Source of the DNA: Neoarius graeffei | Lineage: Eukaryota > Chordata > Actinopteri > Siluriformes > Ariidae | Assembly: GCF_027579695.1 (NCBI RefSeq) | Contig: NC_083577.1 | Location: 69,864,116 to 69,928,115 of the forward strand | DNA length: 64,000 nt | Reading direction: 5' to 3' | Shown here: piece by piece, positions 21,301-33,099 of the stretch | How the letters are laid out: each line of letters opens with the position of its first letter | Numbering within the stretch: the stretch's first letter is position 1 | Program-made: the position numbers and the translations under genes | Notes under the pieces: model-generated | Databases searched by the model: none | Seen by the model: the letters and a program-made list of their open reading frames with translations, nothing else | What the model was told of the DNA's origin: nothing

Positions 21301-21938
21301 ATGTCTCTCAATGTTTAATCTTAAGCAAGAATAACAGATCCCACCATCATAATGAAATGAAAATATGCAATGGCTAAAACTTCAATGGCAAATTCTTCAC
21401 TAGTCATTAGGTTCGATATGAAATTCTATGCAAGGCTGCTCTTCCTCCTGGCCTCTAAAAACTGGCAGTGTACAAATTACCAAAAGGGAGACCAAAAGTG
21501 AACCATTTATTCAAATAACCATCTGTTAGGGGCACAAGAATAAATCACATAGCATTGCCAACAAATATGTTTCCACTGTGACTACACTATATGTCCAAAA
21601 GTATGTGGACACCTGAAAACCACACCCATATACAGTGGTGCTTGAAAGTTTGTGAACCCTTTAGAATGTTCTATATTTCTGCATAAATATGACCTAAAAA
21701 CATCATCAGATTTTCACACAAGTCCTAAAAGTAGATAAAGAGAACCCAGTTAAACAAATGAGACAAAAATATTATACTTGGTCATTTATTTATTGAGGAA
21801 AAGGATCCAATATTACATATCTGTGAGTGGCAAAATATGTGAACCTGTAGGATTAGCAGTTAATTCGAAGGTGAAATTAGAGTCAGGTGTTTTCAATCAA
21901 TGGGATGACAATCAGGTGTGAGTGAACACCCTGTTTTA

Positions 21939-23533
21939 CAACCCCGATTCCAAAAAAGTTGGGACAAAGTACAAATTGTAAATAAAAACAGAATGCAATA
22001 ATTTACAAATCTCAAAAACTGATATTGTATTCACAAGAGAACATAGACAACATATCACATGTCGAAAGTGAGACATTTTCAAATTTCATGGCAAATATTG
22101 GCTCATTTGAAATTTCATGACAGCAACACATCTCAAAAAAGTTGGGACGGGGCAATAAGAGGCTGGAAAAGTTAAAGGTACAAAAAAGGAACAGCTGGAG
22201 GACCAAATTGCAACTCATTAGGTCAACTGGCAATAGGTCATTAACATGACTGGGTATAAAAAGAGCATCTTGGAGTGGCAGCGGCTCTCAGAAGTAAAGA
22301 TGGGAAGAGGATCACCAATCCCCCTAATTCTGCGCCGACAAATAGTGGAGCAATATCAGAAAGGAGTTCGACAGTGTAAAATTGCAAAGAGTTTGAACAT
22401 ATCATCATCATCTACAGTGCATAATATCATCAAAAGATTCAGAGAATCTGGAAGAATCTCTGTGCGTAAGGGTCAAGGCTGGAAAACCATACTGGGTGCC
22501 CGTGATCTTCGGGCCCTTAGACGGCACTGCATCACAAACAGGCATGCTTCTGTATTGGAAATCACAAAATGGGCTCAGGAATATTTCCAGAGAACATTAT
22601 CTGTGAACACAATTCACCGTGCCATCCGCCGTTGCCAGCTAAAACTCTATAGTTCAAAGAAGAAGCCGTATCTAAACATGATCCAGAAGCGCAGACGTCT
22701 TCTCTGAGCTTCATGGACTGTGGCAAAGTGGAAAACTGTTCTGTGGTCAGACGAATCAAAATTTGAAGTTCTTTATGGAAATCAGGGACGCCGTGTCATT
22801 CGGACTAAAGAGGAGAAGGACGATCCAAGTTGTTATCGGCGCTCAGTTCAGAAGCCTGCATCTCTGAGGGTATGGGATTGCATTAGTGCGTGTGGCATGG
22901 GCAGCTTAAACATCTGGAAAGACACCATCAATGCTGAAAGGTATATCCAGGTTCTAGAGCAACATATGCTCCCATCCAGACGACGTCTCTTTCAGGGAAG
23001 ACCTTGTATTTTCCAACATGACAATGCCAAACCACATACTGCATCAATTACAGCATCGTGGCTGCGTAGAAGAAGGGTCCGGGTACTGAACTGGCCAGCC
23101 TGCAGTCCAGATCTTTCACCCATAGAAAACATTTGGCGCATCATAAAACGGAAGATACGACAAAAAAGACCTAAGACAGTTGAGCAACTAGAATCCTACA
23201 TTAGACAAGAATGGGTTAACATTCCTATCCCTAAACTTGAGCAACTTGTCTCTTCAGTCCCCAGACGTTTACAGACTGTTGTAAAGAGAAAAGGGGACGT
23301 CTCACAGTGGTAAACATGGCCTTGTCCCAACTTTTTTGAGATGCGTTGTTGTCATGAAATTTAAAATCACCTAATTTTTCTCTTTAAATGATACATTTTC
23401 TCAGTTTAAACATTTGATATGTCATCTATGTTCTATTCTGAATAAAATATGGAATTTTGAAACTTCCACATCATTGCATTCCATTTTTATTTACAATTTG
23501 TACTTTGTCCCAACTTTTTTGGAATCAGGGTTG
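21939..23533 (+). mobile_element. Innermost Tc1 element of the nest
   Basis: The ends CAACCCCGATTCCAAAAAAG and the complement of CTTTTTTGGAATCAGGGTTG are flanked by TA (21937-21938, 23534-23535). At 1595 bp it is full length for an autonomous Tc1. It is a different family from its host, and the least decayed and presumably youngest of the three. Confidence 0.88.
22300..23313 (+). pseudogene. Tc1 transposase with a single nonsense codon
   Basis: From MGRGSPIPLILRRQIVEQY at 22300 the frame runs 337 codons to 23313 with one interruption, a TGA at 22705-22707 (after QKRRRLL) where the family usually has Trp. All else is open. An N-terminal HTH (residues about 10-55) comes first. Catalytic Asp in LWSDESKF, Asp in [10 protein letters not shown] and Glu in [11 protein letters not shown] follow, with exactly 34 residues between the last two (DD34E). 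The enzyme would cut and paste the element at TA sites. Truncated at codon 136, it would lose the whole catalytic domain. Confidence 0.85.
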
Positions 23534-23596
23534 TATGTAAAGAATAGGGATCTACCAAAGTCTGATCTTCACAACACATGTTTGTGGAAGTGTATC

Positions 23597-24595
23597 ATGG
23601 CACGAACAAAGGAGATTTCTGAGGACCTCAGAAAAAGCGTTGTTGATGCTCATCAGGCTGGAAAAGGTTACAAAATCGTCTCTAAAGAGTTTGGGCTATA
23701 GATTGTGTACAAATGGAGGAAATTCAAGACCATTGTTACCCTCCCCAGGAGTGGTCGACTGGCAAAGATCACTCCAAGGGCAAGGCATGGAATAGTCGGC
23801 GAGGTCACAAAGGACCCCAGGGTAACTTCTAAGTAACTGAAGGCCTCTTTCACATTGGTGAATGTTCATGAGTCCACCATCAGGAGAACACTGGACAACA
23901 ATGGTGTGCATGGCAGGGTTGCAAGGTGAAAGCCACTGCTGTCCAAAAAGAACATTGCTGCTTGTCTGCAGTTTGCTAAAGATCACATGGACAAGCCAGA
24001 ATGCTATTGGAAAAATGCTTTGTGGACGGATGAGACCAAAATAGAAATTTTTGGTTTAAATGAGAAGCGTTATGTTTGGAGAAAGGAAAACACTGCACTC
24101 CAGCATAAGAACCTTATCCCACCCGTGAAACATGGTGGTGGTAGTATCATGGTTTGGGCCTGTTTTGCTGCATCTGGGCCAGGACGGCTTGCCATCATTG
24201 ATGGAACAATGAATTCTGAATTATACCAGCGAATTCTAAAGGAAAATGTCAGGACATCTGTCCATGAGCTGAATCTCAAGAGAACGTGGGTCATGCAGCA
24301 AGACAACGAACCTAAGCACACAAGTCGTTCTACCAAAGAATGATTAAAGAAGAATAAAGTTAATGTTTTGGAATGGCCAAGTCAAAGTCCTGACCTTAAT
24401 CCAATCGAAATGTTGTGGAAGGACCTGAAGCGAGCATTTCATGTGAGGAAACCCACCAACATCCCAGAGTTGAAGCTGTTCTGTATGGAGGAATGGGCTA
24501 AAATTCCTCCAAGCCGGTGTGCAGGACTGATCAACAGTTACCGCAAACGTTTAGTTGCAGTTATTGCTGCACAAGGGGGTCACACCAGATACTGA
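23597..24595 (+). pseudogene. Tc1 transposase, multiply inactivated
   Basis: The frame begins MARTKEISEDLRKSVVDAHQ and ends QGGHTRY at 24595, colinear with the open 340-codon frame at 40178-41200. It carries a small deletion after KEFGL, where the second helix of the HTH should start. In-frame stops are near 23699, 23834, 23929 and 24343. The catalytic blocks LWTDETK, QQDNEPKHT and SPDLNPIEMLW are still readable. Useful differences from the open copy are Thr before the first Asp and Trp in CMEEWAKI. Confidence 0.85.
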
Positions 24596-25474
24596 AAGCA
24601 AAGGTTCACATACTTTTGCCACTCACAGATATTTTCCTCAATAAATAAATGACCAAGTATAATATTTTTTGTTTCATTTGTTTAACTGGGTTCTCTTTAT
24701 CTACTTTTAGGACTTGTGTGAAAATCTGATGTTGTTTTAGGTCATATTTATGCAGAAATATAGAAAATTCTAAAGGGTCCACAAACTTTCAAGCACCACT
24801 GTATGGACCTTCTCCAAACTATTGCCACCAATTTGAAAGCACACGATTGTCTAGTATGTCTTTGTATACTACAGATTTAAGATTAATCTTTACTGGAACT
24901 AAAGGGACCAAATCTGCTCCAACCTGAAAATGCCCCTGTGTGCAAAGTGAGCTCCATGAAGACATGGTTTTCCATGGCTGGTGTGGAAACCTCTTGTGTC
25001 CTGCACAGAGCCCTGACCTCAGCCCAACTGAACACCTTTGGGATGAACTGGAACACTGACTGTGCACTAGGCCTCTTCACCCAAAATCAGTGCCCAACCT
25101 CACTAATGCCTTTGTGGCTGAATGGGCAAAAATTCCCACAGCCATGCTCTAAAATTGAGTGGAAAGCCTTCACAGAAGGGGGCGAGGGATCCATATTAAT
25201 GTGTGCGGCTGGGATGGTAATCAAGCAGGTGTCATGGTCAGGTGTCCGCATAATTTTAGTGATATGGTGTATGTCACTGTATATAGTAAAGAAGGGAGTG
25301 CTGAAAGGGTTCTTATGATGACTCTGTGAATATTGATAACATACAATGAAGCTGTGAATCTGATTTCTTCAAGAAGGACATATTCTTGCTCAACATCCTT
25401 TTATTGGCCCTGAAACAGCATTCCATGTTTTCAGATTGAGCTTCATTTTTTTTTTCCACTCCTGAGTTGCTTAT

Positions 25475-25620
25475 ATTCACATTTACAGCATTTGGCAGAC
25501 ATCCTTATCCAGAGCGACTTACAGAAGGGCTTTGTAGTCTTTATCAACTATCAAAACATCCTCATACTAGTACAAACAGGTCAAGGTCAAAAACATTATC
25601 ATGCTGAAAACCTGTGAGAG
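25475..25620. repeat. Common teleost repeat (TTTACAGCATTTGGCAGAC type)
   Basis: It contains CATTTGGCAGACATCC and CTTATCCAGAGCGACTTACA, a motif pair frequent in fish genomes. Borders unclear. Confidence 0.5.
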
Positions 25621-26229
25621 AGAAGTTGGTACAGCTAATTGGTAGAGCAATAAAGACAGTAGGCCTATCTCTAGGCATGTCAAGGACGATACAACTGATC
25701 AGTCTTGCTAGGATTTGGTTTCAGGTGATGACCTAACATCCATGGTGAGATGATTGTCAGACACAATAAGCTCCATGCAGAAATCATGTCATGATGCATG
25801 AAAAACCATGAGGATATTGCCTCACTGATACCTCTTTTCAACTAACAGGGAATGGGTTCTTCAACTGGTTCCGTTCAGGATCCTTTGAACCACATTTTCA
25901 CCAGTTTTGAGCGCAAACATTGTAATCAAGGATGCATCATGAATTCACAATGGGAGTAAACGGTAGTAGCAAGATGGCAGATCACATTCATTACCTGTGA
26001 GTTTTTGTTCTGTGATTGCAGATATTTGTTTTCGGTCCATTTTTTCCATTGCATTTTCCATTGCATTCTCTATCACTGTGCTCTGCTTCCTCTCCAAACT
26101 AATGACACGCCCACTGAAGTTGTCATGGTTCACACTGGAAAATCCAGCTATATTTTGGTTCTGGCTGGGAACTAACTTTTCAGGTTCCAAACCAATTTAT
26201 TTTTGGTCAAAATGCTCCGAACAGTTCAG

Positions 26230-26600
26230 AATTTATTGCATGAACAAGAACAGAACCCATTCCCTGTTGGTCAAAAAGGATTATATAAGAGCAAGTATAA
26301 AGGAAGAACAGAAGAGGACCGAGCACTGAGATCTGTGGGACACCAGTGAAGAGTCTGCATGTAGCAGATGCGTATCTTGTCTGTTTTACCTGATATGACT
26401 GTCCCCCTCCAGGTAAGAAGCAAACCACTATGTTCTACCACTAAAGCTTGTGATGATGGATAGGAGAGTCTTGTGATTCACAATGTCAAAGGCTGCTGAG
26501 AGGTGAAGAAGAATGAGGTCTGATGATTTAGTGGCATGAAGTTTCTCACTGACAGCCATAAAGGCCATTTCTGTGGATTTTACTGCTTTAAAACTAGGCT
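26230..26600 (-). pseudogene. L2-like LINE reverse transcriptase fragment
   Basis: Two minus frames carry adjacent motifs: LILLHLSAAFDIVNHKTLLS (motif A of L2/CR1-type RT; DLSAAFDTVDH in active copies, so the first Asp is already His here) and GVPQISVLGPLLFFLYTC (motif B, GVPQGSVLGPLLF). They are in different frames with about 100 bases between, as in a decayed LINE. The YADD block is missing or unrecognisable. Confidence 0.65.
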
Positions 26601-26824
26601 GGTTAGGCTCTTGGTCAACAGAGACAACTGTACTTATATACAGCAAGTTCAAGAATAAAAAACAAACAAACAAACCAAAAAACCCCCCTGAAAGGATTGC
26701 TGTCTGGATTGCTTCAAATGCATTCCTCCAAACTGCATTGGTTTCAAAGAGGAAAGCTTTTGCTGTGCTCTACACTTAAGTTTATAAAATTAAACAGCAT
26801 GATTTATTAACACTTATTATACAT

Positions 26825-27176
26825 GTGGGGTGGCATGGTGGTGTAGTGATTAGCACTGTCACTTCACAGCAAGAAGGTTTGAGCCCAGTGGCTGACAGGG
26901 GCCTTTCTGTGTGGAGTTTGCATGATGTCTGTGTGGGTTTCCTCCGGGTGCTCCGGTTTCCCCCACAGTCTAAAGACATGCAGGTTAGGCTAATTGGTGG
27001 CTCTAAATTGATCATAAGTGTGAATGTGAGTGGTTGTTTGTCTCTATGTGTCAGCCCTGTGATGACCTGGCGACTTGTCCAGGGTGTACCCCCGCCTCTC
27101 GCCCATAGTCAGCTGGGATAGGCTCCAGCTTGCCTGCAACCCTGCACAGAATAAGCGGCTATGGATAATGGATGGA
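26825..27176 (+). mobile_element. tRNA-headed SINE with deletions
   Basis: The target duplication TATTATACAT lies at 26815-26824 and 27177-27186. The copy lacks a few bases before the B box. Confidence 0.88.
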
Positions 27177-27307
27177 TATTATACATACAGGACACTTTTT
27201 TGATGGAATAAAAACATATTCTCTTCCATTCTAGCGGGTTTCATTCATTTGGTTTGACAGCATGCAATATTGTTAGCATATCACTTATCCTACGTATATT
27301 ACATCAC

Positions 27308-27667
27308 GGGCGGCACGGTGGTGTAGTGGTTAGCGCTGTCGCCTCACAGCAAGAAGGTCCTGGGTTCGAGCCCCGTGGCCGGTGAGGGCCTTTCTGTGTG
27401 GAGTTTGCATGTTCTCCCCGTGTCTGCGTGGGTTTCCTCCGGGTGCTCCGGTTTCCCCCACAGTCCAAAGACATGCAGGTTAGGTTAACTGGTGACTCTA
27501 AATTGGCCGTAGGTGTGAGTGTGAATGGTTGTCTATGTGTCAGCCCTGTGATGACCTGGCGACTTGTCCAGGGTGTACCCCGCCTTTCGCCCGTAGTCAG
27601 CTGGGATAGGCTCCAGCTTGCCTGCGACCCTGTAGAAGGATAAAGCGGCTAGAGATGATGAGATGAG
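27308..27667 (+). mobile_element. tRNA-headed SINE, full length
   Basis: The perfect 12-bp target duplication ATATTACATCAC lies at 27296-27307 and 27668-27679. Confidence 0.92.
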
Positions 27668-28277
27668 ATATTACATCACTCTACCCAATGGAGAATTAGC
27701 ATTGAATATGGTTTACTATATCGCATGGTTGTCAAGACAACATGATGTCACATGTCAGAGATGTAAACCTTCCATGCACGTGAGTGACTGTGACAATTTG
27801 TAAACAAACATGGCCGCCAGGTTTGCTTTGTTAAAATAGAAGATTTTGAGATAATTATGGCTCCCAGGTTGCCTCATTGTGTGTAGCTGTTGATGTTGAT
27901 TTTAAAAGTAACCAAGTATTACACAGGGAAATGAATACTTAAGTCTGAGTGAAAAGTATTGTGGTGAGTGTGCGTAGAAGAAGAGTCTGGAGACAGAAAT
28001 CTTAGTTTCTCAGTCATTAGCCTGTGCTAGGAGCTCTCAGTAGCACTGGTTTGACTGCGTTGGCCTTCGCTAACACTATTAATGAACACCGTCTGGAAGG
28101 TAACGGAACTGCTGTGCTAACAGCACCGAGTTGCAGGTAAGCTAATGTTGGTCTTCGCTAGCGCTATTGCTCAATGGTACGCCGGCTGGAATGTAACTGG
28201 ACTGCAGCACTAACAGCACCAAGTCGCAATTAAGCTAGCGTTGGCCTTCAAGAATTCTGATATGAAGAAAGTGTGTA

Positions 28278-28805
28278 CACTACTGTTCAAAAGTTTGGGG
28301 TCACTTTGAAATGTCCTTATTTTTGAAAGAAAAGCACTGTTCTTTTCAATGAAGATTGCTTTAAACTAATCAGAAATCCACTCTATACATTGCTAATGTG
28401 GTAAATGACTATTCTAGCTGCAAATGTCTGGTTTTTGGTGCAATATCTCCATAGGTGTATAGAGGCCCATTTCCAGCAACTCTCACTCCAGTGTTCTAAT
28501 GGTACAATGTGTTTGCTCATTGCCTCAGAAGGCTAATGGATGATTAGAAAACCCTTGTACAATCATGTTAGCACAGCTGAAAACAGTTTAGCTCTTTAGA
28601 GAAGCTATAAAACTGACCTTCCTTTGAGCAGATTGAGTTTCTGGAGCATCACATTTGTGGGGTCGATTAAATGCTCAAAATGGCCAGAAAAATGTCTTGA
28701 CTATATTTTCTATTCATTTTACAACTTACGGTGGTAAATAAAAGTGTGACTTTTCATGGAAAACACAAAATTGTCTGGGTGACCCCAAACTTTTGAATGG
28801 TAGTG
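28278..28805 (+). mobile_element. Tc1-type deletion derivative
   Basis: The ends CACTACTGTTCAAAAGTTTG and complement of CAAACTTTTGAATGGTAGTG are flanked by TA (28276-28277, 28806-28807). It keeps the 5' leader and the first codons (ATGGCCAGAAAAATG at about 28679), then jumps to the 3' end, a typical internal deletion that needs transposase from elsewhere. Confidence 0.8.
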
Positions 28806-28828
28806 TATGTATAATAATAATAAAAATA

Positions 28829-28964
28829 ATACTGGCTGGCTTTTATCATGGTCTATCAGATATATTCCATTCAGCTACTCATCTTCGACTCATTCAATAT
28901 CATGCTAGCTGAACTGAATATATCTGATATACCACTCAATGCCAGCCAATATTATTTAAATATT
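28829..28964. repeat. Foldback (imperfect inverted repeat)
   Basis: The left arm (from TGGCTGGCTTTTATC through CAGATATATTCCATTCAGCT) and right arm (AGCTGAACTGAATATATC through GCCAGCCAATATTATT) are about 52 bp each with several mismatches and about 27 bp between. Confidence 0.7.
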
Positions 28965-29394
28965 GGATCACTGATGATGTTTAGCTGTAAACAGCAATGT
29001 GTGGCTAAATGATGAAACTATGAAAGAAAAATGAAGGGTTAAAGAAAAATGATGCTGCTAAATTTGTTTTTTATCTACTATGTTCTGTATGCATAGCCAT
29101 GCACGTCTCTTAAAACTGACAGTGTATGCCACACAGGTTCAATGCTCCTGCCCCTTCTCACTCCATTTAGAGCTCCAGAGGCTGTGGTTTGATGCTGATG
29201 TTAGAGTACATGATGAAAGCATACTAGATAAAAGGTAGCATCCTTAAACCAATAATTTCATCCTTTTTCCCCCTCAAGATCCAAGAACACTGAAGTATAT
29301 TTTATATTCTGTTGTTTCCCTGTCGCAGACAGGCAGGAAGAAGAGGACAGGGAGGAGAAGATGAAACTCATTTACTGATCCTGAAATGTACTAT

Positions 29395-29396
<2 letters not shown>

Positions 29397-29428
<32 letters not shown>
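29397..29428. repeat. (GT)n microsatellite
   Basis: About sixteen GT units. Confidence 0.95.
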
Positions 29429-29431
<3 letters not shown>

Positions 29432-29628
29432 CGTAGTAGGAAAACCTTAAACAGATGATGACTAACTCTTAAATGAATAGGGCCTGGTGTGATGAGTAAT
29501 ATACCCTCACAGGGGCATGAGAATAAGGGAGGGAGAGTGGAATGGCAGGGGAGTGTGGGTGTGTGTGAGCTTTCAGGCTGCTCAAGAGATAAACGTTTGC
29601 ATGAATAAATTATTTTTGTAGCTTTATG

Positions 29629-30664
29629 CAGGCTTGTAGTACTCAAGTCTAGGACTCAGACTCAAGTCCGACTCGTGCCCTAATTTTAAGGACTTGTGAC
29701 TTGACTCGGGCTTGAGCACTGACGACTCGGACTTGGACTCGTGCATTAACTGCATTTGGACTCGTAAATTGGAGACGAGAACTACGATTTTTTCTTTTTT
29801 TTTGTAAAGTGCCATAATAATTTGGCATAAAATATTTATATCTACATTAATTTTTATACTAATTTCATGCAAGAGAATGCACATTCACCTGTTCATATGT
29901 CATGTTCAGGAACAAACTAACGTTAATGACGCTAAAATGCCTGGAGAGAAACCCCTAGGATGTCCATTTTGCTGATACAGACTTTTCATACAGTGGGAAA
30001 AAATGCACTGCTATGTGTTCCATGTATAGAAGAACTATCGAGGAGACGACCTCGATACTTCAATCGTCATTTGGCAAGACTCCACCCAGAGAAGGAAGTG
30101 ACACGCTATGTTCATTGCCCTGTTGATTGCGGGGCTTGCTCGCTGACCGATGAACTAGCGAGTGTTAACCCTCTCTCATGTTCATTGCCCTGTTGATAGC
30201 GGGGTTTGCTTGCTGACCAATGAACTAGCGAGTGTTAACCCTCTCTCATGTTATTTGCCCTGTTGATAGCGGGGTTTGGTTGCTGACCAATGAACTAGCG
30301 AGTGTTAACCCTCTCTCATGTTATTTGCCCTGTTGATAGCGGGGTTTGCTTGCTGACCAATGAACGAGTGTTAACCCTCTCTCATGTTATTTGCCCTGTT
30401 GATAGTGGGCAGGGCTTGCTGAGCAATGAACAAGCTTTTTATCTGTAGCCTATTAACTAAAACAGGGCAGTCGAGCAGTAACATTAGTCCAACACAGCAG
30501 CAGAGACGGTTTCACATAAAGACAGCAGCAGCCACCGTCAAATGGTACGGTTGGAGTCTTGTTCTCGGACTCGACTCGAAATTTTCTTTAATGACTCGGA
30601 CTTGAACACTGGAGACTCGAGACTGAACTCGGACTCGAAGTTAAGTGACTCGACTACAACACTG
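29629..30664. mobile_element. Non-autonomous hAT element with internal minisatellite
   Basis: The ends CAGGCTTGTAGTACTCAAG and the complement of GTGACTCGACTACAACACTG form hAT-type terminal repeats. The perfect 8-bp target duplication GCTTTATG lies at 29621-29628 and 30665-30672. Subterminal parts are dense in GACTCG/ACTTGGACTC units. A short plus frame at 29960-30196 (CVPCIEELSRRRPRYFNRHL) has Cys and His spaced as in a BED-like finger. This is the only possible coding trace. Confidence 0.8.
30109..30432. repeat. Minisatellite, unit about 70 bp, nearly five copies
   Basis: The unit begins TGTT.ATTGCCCTGTTGAT and ends GTGTTAACCCTCTCTCA. Starts are near 30109, 30179, 30249, 30319 and 30385 (last partial). 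The fourth copy lacks four to five bases (AACGAG for AACTAGCGAG). Confidence 0.9.
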
Positions 30665-30789
30665 GCTTTATGAACACCAACATAGACACAAAGAAGTGAT
30701 CTGAGTGAATTATCCAGTTTCTCATTCATGTTAAATAAAGCAAAATGATATTCCACATCACATGTAAATCAGTTATTCATTTTTCCTTT

Positions 30790-32400
30790 ATTAAATAATA
30801 ATAATAATAATAATACCAATAAAAAGAACATATTTCTGTACAAAGTCTACAAACAGGAAATTTTGAATCATCTGACCAGTGCCGGGATTTCCACGTCTTT
30901 TGGTGTTGGCCCCCTGTCCCAGACAGAAGAGGTAATACTTTCACAGCTCTGCAGCAAAGCTAAAACAGGTCAGAGCTCCAAGGCACTTGGAAAAGAATCA
31001 ACAAAGTCCAGTGACAACAGAGCTGGACAAAACATCTCTCCCTCTTTTTCTTTCTTTCACTCCCCTAAAACAGCTAAGCAGTTCTTATCTGTTGTTGCTT
31101 TCAGCACTTCCTAATCAGTACACTCCACGCAATCCTGCTGGCTCCCAGCATGCCTCTGTAGGGCGCTGCGAGGACAGCTAGTGGGTAGAATGAAAAGATT
31201 GAAGCGCATTTTATCACATTCACTCTCCCATTTCACATTGAGGCAAACATGCTGTGAAATTTCTGCCCATGTTTGTGTTTTACAGCAAACCTGTTCTTGT
31301 GGTTTTGGTGACCTTTTACTTTTCAACAGGTCATAAGGTAATATTGTGTGTGAAAATGTGTGAAATGAAAGAAAGCATAAGGCCCAATTTCACCAAGGCC
31401 CTGGAGGTTTAAAACCCAAGAACTGGTGTTTCTCAATGGCTCTCCTCCAAAGACAGTTCGCTTAAGGCTCACTTGTGGGTCCATATAAGAAGCTTTTTTT
31501 TTTCCAGCTTCATTAATGAAGTCTCTCTTTCTTTGCCAAGTCCTTTTAATTTAGGGTATGGGATAAGGGAGCTAGAATATAGTGAAGACCATGTGTCTGT
31601 GGGCGGAGGAGCCTCATTCTTCTCCCATTCATTACCTCCAACACTCGAACTCGGTGGCTCTTATCTCTTCGCAATCCATAGGTTGCAATTAAAACAATGC
31701 TTCAATGGTTCACACAGCATTATTCTATGTGTATAGATCCAACAAACAAAATCAAAAGAACACCATAGACAATCTTAATACTCGAATCTAACTCACTGGG
31801 CCAAAGGATTTTCTTGCAAATGTAATACAACATTTCGGTTTCTTCATCTACCCGCTTCTGATAACAATGAATCACAACAAAAACAGACTGAACGTAAGCA
31901 TAAGACTGGTTTAAAAAGCTTTGACACAGCTCAAAAAGATGGCAGAAGAATGGCTATGGTACAGAGCAATAACTCAAGCAGATGTGCATAAAGACACAGG
32001 TCTAAAACTAAACAACATGTCCACAATCTTCTAGACCACGTCTTTCACAAAATGGAGGCCAAGACTTCACAAGCAATGATCCGTTTACAAAGTTCTAGTG
32101 CCACTCACTTCTAACTCCCATTAACCACTTTCTTTTAGATCTTTTTTTTTTGTTTAATCTTTACAAATCTATATTCATATACACTTTTTAAAATTTAGTT
32201 CATTTTTAATTTTTTTTTTGGGATAGGCATTCAATTGATATGTGTTGATATTTTCCCACAGTCCACTGGGAGCACCTGTGAATCGTACTGGTGAATCAGA
32301 GATCTGCTCTGAGTGGCAGGTGGGCCATTGGCAGGAAAGTGAGGTTCATTCACAGTCTGTGATTGAACTGTAAGGAGGCGAAAACATTTGCAGCAAGACT
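30790..32400 (-). other. nrp2: Possible 3' UTR of the nrp2a isoform
   Basis: It directly follows the NRP2a stop codon. The minus strand has an AATAAA in TTTAATAAAGG near 30790, the first plausible polyadenylation signal downstream, and no transposon is recognised in between. Extent is an inference. For the 2b isoform a similar signal (AATAATAAAGTG) stands near 33782. Confidence 0.3.
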
Positions 32401-32702
32401 TCAGGCCTCTGAGCAGCAGCGTTGCTGGTTGATCACCTTTTGCTTGATACCGTCATACAACTCAAAGTTGTAGTTCTCCAGCGTGGTGGAGCTCCTGGAC
32501 GAAAGGCCATTGTAGGAGCAGGTGCAGTAAAGCAGAAGGCCGGCACACACGGCACCCAGCAGCACGCCCAGAGAGCTCATCACAATGATGGTGACCAGGA
32601 TAGGATCCAGAGTTAACAGCCAGGCGTTGTCCTTCTCAGAGACACGCGTCACTGGAGGACTACGTGAAGGCTCAGGTGTGCTCCATGCAGAAAATGAAAA
32701 AC
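32401..32702 (-). CDS. nrp2: nrp2 terminal exon, NRP2a-type transmembrane and tail
   Basis: The acceptor CGTAG ends at 32703; the exon enters in phase 1 (G from the previous exon + GT = Gly) and stops with TGA at 32401-32403. It encodes a short Ser/Pro-rich stalk (FSFSAWSTPEPSRSPPVTR), the membrane helix LDPILVTIIVMSSLGVLLGA with a GxxxG spacing, a Cys pair (LYCTCSY) and the tail SSRSSTTLENYNFELYDG, ending CCSEA. The C-terminal SEA is the PDZ ligand that binds GIPC1 in mammalian NRP1 and NRP2a. The membrane segment and tail are very close to mammalian NRP2a; the stalk is divergent. Confidence 0.93.
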
Positions 32703-33099
32703 CTACGAACAGGACATGGAGGACATTGTCAGACACAATACATACTGTAGGTTCGTGCCTATACCAGGCTACATTTGAATAGAAACATATGCCTCTGTGG
32801 CTCCAAATCCCTGAGGAAAAAAAATATTTTAAATATCTTCATGAGGCACCTAGTCTCCTACCTAGAAGAGTACTATCATAAAAACTACAATATGCTAAAA
32901 GCTTTTATGGTTCGAAATGCAAAACATGAATTAACTAATTAGATATAACAAAAATACACCCACTAATGTTTGACTATATACACGGCATTTACGGTACCAA
33001 CTAGAGACTTGTGCCGGTCTGTGCTCAGCCTTTTTCTGATTGGGAGACAGACGCTACGGTACATAAATAGAAAAAATAAGCCGTTCAGAAATACGTCGA

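Larger units (their letters stand above)
21633..24801 (+). mobile_element. Middle Tc1 element of the nest
   Basis: Terminal repeats CAGTGGTGCTTGAAAGTTTG and complement are at both ends, with TA at 21631-21632 and 24802-24803. It is the same family as the copy with an open transposase at 39825-41420. It was interrupted at 21939 by a third Tc1. Without the insert it is about 1.57 kb. Confidence 0.85.
21585..25269 (+). mobile_element. Outermost Tc1-type element of a three-level nest
   Basis: The left end CACTATATGTCCAAAAGT and the complement of the right end (CACCATATCACTAAAATT) are flanked by TA at 21583-21584 and 25270-25271. Only about 50 left bases and 24804-25269 belong to it. The rest is a later insertion at the TA of ..CACCCATA. 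24932-25170 holds a remnant of transposase (KVSSMKTWFSMAGVE), as at 6768-7199. It is the oldest of the three. Confidence 0.7.
27180..28965 (+). repeat. Unclassified interspersed repeat 'X', copy 1, with two inserts
   Basis: The blocks TACAGGACACTTTTTTGATGG (27188), GGTTTGACAGCATGCAATATTG (27256) and CGCATGGTTGTCAAGACAAC (27722) recur in reverse complement at 47770-47985, so this is a dispersed family. A SINE (27308-27667) and a Tc1 derivative (28278-28805) sit inside it. Its right end is a foldback at 28829-28964. No coding frame. Confidence 0.5.
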
